This document shows, piece by piece, positions 53,101 to 59,100 of a DNA stretch of 64,000 nt. The stretch is from the NCBI GenBank assembly GCA_036971475.1, contig JBAIZL010000002.1:135140740-135204739 (forward strand), given 5' to 3'. This DNA comes from Prosapia bicincta (taxonomy: Eukaryota; Arthropoda; Insecta; Hemiptera; Cercopidae). The position numbers were made by a program, and so were the translations under genes. The notes under the pieces are model-generated. The model was not told the DNA's origin. It worked only from the letters and a program-made list of their open reading frames with translations, and did no database searches. Positions within the stretch are counted from its first letter, which is position 1. Every line of letters starts with the position of its first letter.

Positions 53101-56100
53101 AATTTTATAAACAAAAAAATTGTATAAATCCCAATTAGGTTTCCTAGTACTCAAAAGTAGTTCTGTCTTATGGACAATGAAAGTCAATGTCTAAGAAGAT
53201 AAGCAGTCTGTATAAATTAGCTATGTAAAAAATTAGGTCTAAAATAGTTTTATCAAAACAAATGATAGAAATAACATTTTCTATACTTCAAAAGAGCTGT
53301 ATAAATTGAATATTAAAAAATAGTTATTGTTATTCAATAAGGCATAAATTCACACACAAAACCTGTATATAGGCAAAATTATAAATTTACATATATTACT
53401 CGGGCTGTTTCATAAATAAGTTACACTATTTTTTAAAATTTGTATGGTAAGCGCGAAACGTCTGGGAGTAGCAGGGAATTTGCTTCTGGGTGTAGTGGCA
53501 TCATTGTGAATTTCCTATGTACATGAATCAGTGCCAGTCAGGCTACAGCCATTATGGGGACTCCGCTTGTTCCTGCTGCCAATTGTAAATTTCATGTTGT
53601 TATTCATTTTTTAACAACAAAAAATAAAAATGTGATTGAAATTCATTTTAGGGCTCATCCCTAAGTTATGTAAAGTGGTGAGGGAAGGAAGGTTTAGATC
53701 TATCATTATGCATCGTTACAGAATTTTTTTAATTCGATGGCAACACCTTTTCAGGCCGACCCAGTGAACTCAGAAGTATATCGAAACTTGGTTACACTCA
53801 GTCATGACTTGTCATTAGAGGTACAAAATTTGTATCGTGCTGTGGTGCGCATAGCCGAGTTTCGTGGACTTCTGAGTTCCCTGGGACCAATACGACATAA
53901 AACTAGATTGCTTGTATTTTTTTTAAAAAATTATAAACAATATGAGGAGTTGGTTCTATTTTAAAATTAGGTTTATTATGTATAAATATCTTTCTTTGAT
54001 GCTCGCAGCACCATATATGACTCCGTTGTTACATACATGACTACTCTGTGGGAAGATGAACATTAGACAATGTTACAAATGGATTGATCACTCTGCGTTT
54101 AAATTCATTTAAGTCACATTTTAATAAAACAATATTTTTAATTTATGTTTCAATTAATATTGTCCATACTTTATAAGTTACCTAAAGTTTATTTTGATTT
54201 TATAACTTATGTTTGTTTTCAAGTACACATGAGATCACATATTTTTAAAATAATGTTTCTTATTCCTGTTTTATTTATTTAACAAAATTCTTTTCATTTT
54301 TCAATATATTATAACCATAATATTTATTGGCACATTTGAGGTACTTCTTGATTAGCCTAAAAATTTAGCATTCAAAATCATTAACTCAATAAAGAAGAGG
54401 AGACAAGATTAATTATGGGGGTTGGTACTAAAATTACTGGATCGTTATGGAATGGGGGTGGATATTTAAAAATCATTTTAGAGTTACATAATTTAGGGAT
54501 GGCCCCTTATTGACTAGTGTTTCTGGTGAAGATGTTATGTCAAGACCAATAGTTTCTTAATGGCACCAGTTATTCATTGAAAAGAAAACAAAACATTACA
54601 CAATGAATAAATAAGTGCTGTTGTCGAAGATGTCCGACGGTACATTGACAGCAATCGACGCTTAACACTTGATGAAATCCTTTCTCAACTGTCTTTGAGT
54701 TTAGAAATAAGCTGTGCATCCCTCCTTAGGATTATTTCTGATGTTCTGCGTCCACTAAAACCGACAAAAACAGTTTTTTTGTTTCATGACAAACCTCGCC
54801 CACACGTTTCTCGTCAGACTCAAGACCAGATTGAGGAGTTTCGCTGGGATGTTTTCGGACTTCTGCCTTACTTCCTGACCTTGCATTAAATTACTTCCCC
54901 TTGAAGTGACATCTTAGGGGAAGATGTTTTACAAATGAGAATGATTTGAAACAAGCCACTATGGCGGCAGAATGGTGTGATGCTGGATTGAAAAAACTTT
55001 TACCACAGTATCAAACATGAGTTGAAAAACAAAGTGATTATGTAGTTCAATATATTTTTAATGTACTTTTCAACATGCATGTTGAATAAAAAAACAACAA
55101 AATTTTCACTAAAGGAAGATAGTGTAACTATTTTTGATAAAATTCACTTAAATATAATTATAAAATAAAGCATATTCGGGTAAGCTTAAATAATTAAAAC
55201 TTCCTAAAACATTAATCATTTAATTAAAATATTTAATTATAATTAAATAACCCTAAAAAAATGAATAATAGTGAAGACTATGAATCCAGAATTGTGATAC
55301 TACAATTATACTGCCATTAAAAATAAAAGTAAAAGGATAGTACAACCTTATTCAATGTTCGAAAGGAAACCTGAAGCTCTTAATGTTATATTTCTATGGG
55401 GACTGATGATATTGCAGGGAGAAACAAATGTAAATTAAAAGGTTTACAAATATAAGTTCTATTTTGAACTAGTTACGGAATGAACAATTTCAAGAGAGGT
55501 AAACTAACAAACATTCTGAAAACAATACATTATTAATTTTGTGTGTTGATGTGAAAAACATCCAACTCTTCAAAAGTCAAAAAATAAATAAATCTGTAGA
55601 ATATGAAGTTCTCAGGCCTAGCTTCAAACTTGTTACATTAGTTATAACATTTATCAAAAAAAAAAGTAACATTGAAACTAAATTCCACACGTTTGATTTT
55701 CATGCAATAAGATATATACTCAAATGTCAAATTTCTACAAGTAGTGGAAATATTTAATGCTACAATTAAATATTTAGCATACACAAATGGATACAACACC
55801 ACTATAATAGGCAGAGCATGGCACAATATACAAAAAAACACTAAACTTAACACTACAGAGAGGGAAAACAAATACATCACAATACCATACATAAACAGAA
55901 CATCAAATAAAATAGCCCACAAATTTCAAGAAACAGGATACAAAATAGCATACAAAACTGATAACAAATTACAATACAAAATACAACACGACACCAACTA
56001 CAAAGATAAACTACAAGCACAAAGCATGTACAAATTAAACTATAAAAACTGCAACAAATTCTAAATTGGGCATACAGGTCGCAGCTTTAAACAAAGAGTT

Positions 56101-59100
56101 GAGGAACACACTAAATCACCCAAACAGAACACCAACTCAGCATTCTCCAATCACCTAAAAGAAACAGGACAAATACACAGACATTTACTATAACCTAGAA
56201 ATCTTAAGCATCAACAAAAAATGACCACATCTCAACACACTAGAAAAATATGGAATTTACAAACCCACAAAATCACAAAATATAAACATATTAACACGTT
56301 CATTGTCAATCACGCTATATCGCATTATGGATATTAGAGACCATAATTCCTAAGTACATAATATTAAAAGTTTGTAAATATTACGAGTATATTTACTTAT
56401 TTTGAGCACTATATAACTAAATAAAACATTTAAAAAAATTGACCACCACACAAAATTCCAATTCCCAGCTTGGCATTGAACGTGTTAAACATACGAACAC
56501 AATATAAATCTCACATACACTTCTATACTATTGAAAACCTGCCTTTAAAACTGCCACCGCTTAACCTAACAACTCCAAGCAGAAGCCATTGATGAAGATC
56601 ACCAGAGAGCGATCTCCCAAACATTCTGTCTCAGTAAGTTGTTACAAATTTACAAAATTTAAAGTTCGGATGGTTATAAATTAATGTAAAAGTGATTAAA
56701 TAATAGTTAATCCATATTTATTCACCTTCAATTTGATTAAGTATGTTTTCATTTCCAGATAATTAATCAGGTTTGCATATCCAGTAGATTTCACCAATAT
56801 ACACGCAATGGCCAACTGCCCAAGTGAGAGGCGAGTCTCTCTTGACTTTATAAAAAAGACTTCTCCAAACAGGGCAATTAGTTTACACCCATCTAATGTC
56901 TAAACCTCCAGTACAATTTGTACCGCTTTCACAAATTTTCAAAAGTAAATTAATGTATGCATAGAATATAGATAAAATAAGTTTTGTATACAATGATACT
57001 CAAATGTTGGTTTGTGTATCTATATTTTAAGTATGAGCAATACATTTTTTATGTATAAGAATAGATATATACAGTAGAGCTTGAAATTCTGAACTAATTG
57101 GGACTGGCGGTTGTATTTTCTGATTTGTTTGGATTTTCGAACATAACCTGAAAATTCAATACATTAATGACTATAAACACAAACAACTACAATTAATTAG
57201 AAACAAGCAAAAACTAAAACTACATAACCTCACAAAACGAAACAATATCACTATCTACACCAACAATTTCATCTGCACACTATCAATACCACAAATATTT
57301 AATTTAATATAAACAAATTAGCACTATTAAACAAAGGCTACAATACAACCTACACCCCAAAATGTACAACCATAAACAAATATATAACATCCTATTTGAC
57401 AGTGAAACAGAAATTCAAAACGCATATAACCTACACACCATGAATACATTAAACAAAATATACCCAGCATAAACACCTTAAACTATAAACCAGTCATAAA
57501 TAATGAAATTTCAACCCTTAAATCAATTATAAAATGCGACAAACACAGCCTAATTTTTTTTAAAAGCAGACAATGGTAATTCCATTGTAATAATGCACCA
57601 ACAAGACATTGACAGGAAAGTAAACAACTTCATAACAGAAAACGAAATATCCAAGCTCTGATTAGACCCCACACCAAAATGTCAAACACAAATTACAAAT
57701 CTTCTAAAAAATGCACCGAAATCATGAAAGCAAAAGAAAAGAAATATTACAAACAAATAAAACCCCAAGCTCCCACACTAAACACTTTACCTAAATATCC
57801 ACAACGAAAACACACCGATCCATCTACTAATCAATCACAAACAGGTACCATCACATAAGCTAGCCAAATACATAGACAAACTTATCAAAGACAACATAAA
57901 CTTTCACACTCACACATCCATACACAATAACATAGGCATTATTCACAAAATTAAAGACATCCACATACCACACAACTCCACCATTGCCTCATTCGACATA
58001 AAAAACCTCTACACTAATGTACCCATTGAACAAATACTCCAAATACTACATAACATGCTCATTGCAAACAAAACTCCACATGAACTCATTCACAAAATCA
58101 TTACACTCACCAAACTTATCACATTACAAAATTACTTCACATTCCAATAAAAATTCTACACACTAAAAGATGGTCTGCCTATGGGTTCCCCCATCTCAGG
58201 CATCCTAGCAGAAATATTCCTACACCAACAACAATACATTCTACAGAACAACGAACCATACACAAAAATTAATTTATTACGATGGATATGTAGACGATAT
58301 TTTAATATTATACAATGGCAACAAACGGCAAATCAAACAACTACACAATTACATCAATGCAATATGCCATACACCAAAACCTCACATTTACTCTCGAATT
58401 AGAAGAAAACAATAAAATAAACTTTCTAGACCTTACCACTACCAAACACAATTTCAAAATATGCAGAAAACCAACAACCACCAATACTGTCATACTTAAT
58501 ACATCTAATCATCCCACACAACACAAACACTCTGCATTTAATCATTTGTTACTCTCCTTATCAATATACCTATGCTACAGAAAGACTATGACGAAGAACT
58601 CAGTGCAATAAAATAGGTCGCTCAACAAAACAACTACCAACATACACTTATAGAGTAGAGGCTTTGCTTCATAAAAGGAACAATTGTTTTGAAACACATC
58701 AGCAAATAAGCCCTTATGTATTGACATAGTTAAGTATTATTTAATTATAGTAAAAAAAATAATTGTTTTGGCCCACTGTAATACACACCCAATAATTAAA
58801 ATATGTTATGTATGCACTACAGACTTCAACACACAATTACAACTACCATACTGAAGAAGTGAAGAAACTGAACTTGTTACGACACACACATAGGTGGGGG
58901 TTTTCCGCCAAAACCACTCTAAACACACATTGTTGGTTGTCTATCATCTCAAGATTAACTGAATCAGTTTTTTGTGAAATGTGGTGGGTAAAGGGACGAT
59001 GTCCTCGAGTTTCACTCAAATATATCTGCATGTTTAGCAATATTACAAAATTTAATAAAAAAGCGGGAATTCCCCAGAGTGTTAAAGAATTCGTTCAGAT

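Noticed and set aside
53737..53964. 75-codon plus-strand frame as an independent small gene
   Set aside because: It lies inside the decayed mariner interval, matches nothing known and has no splice or promoter context.
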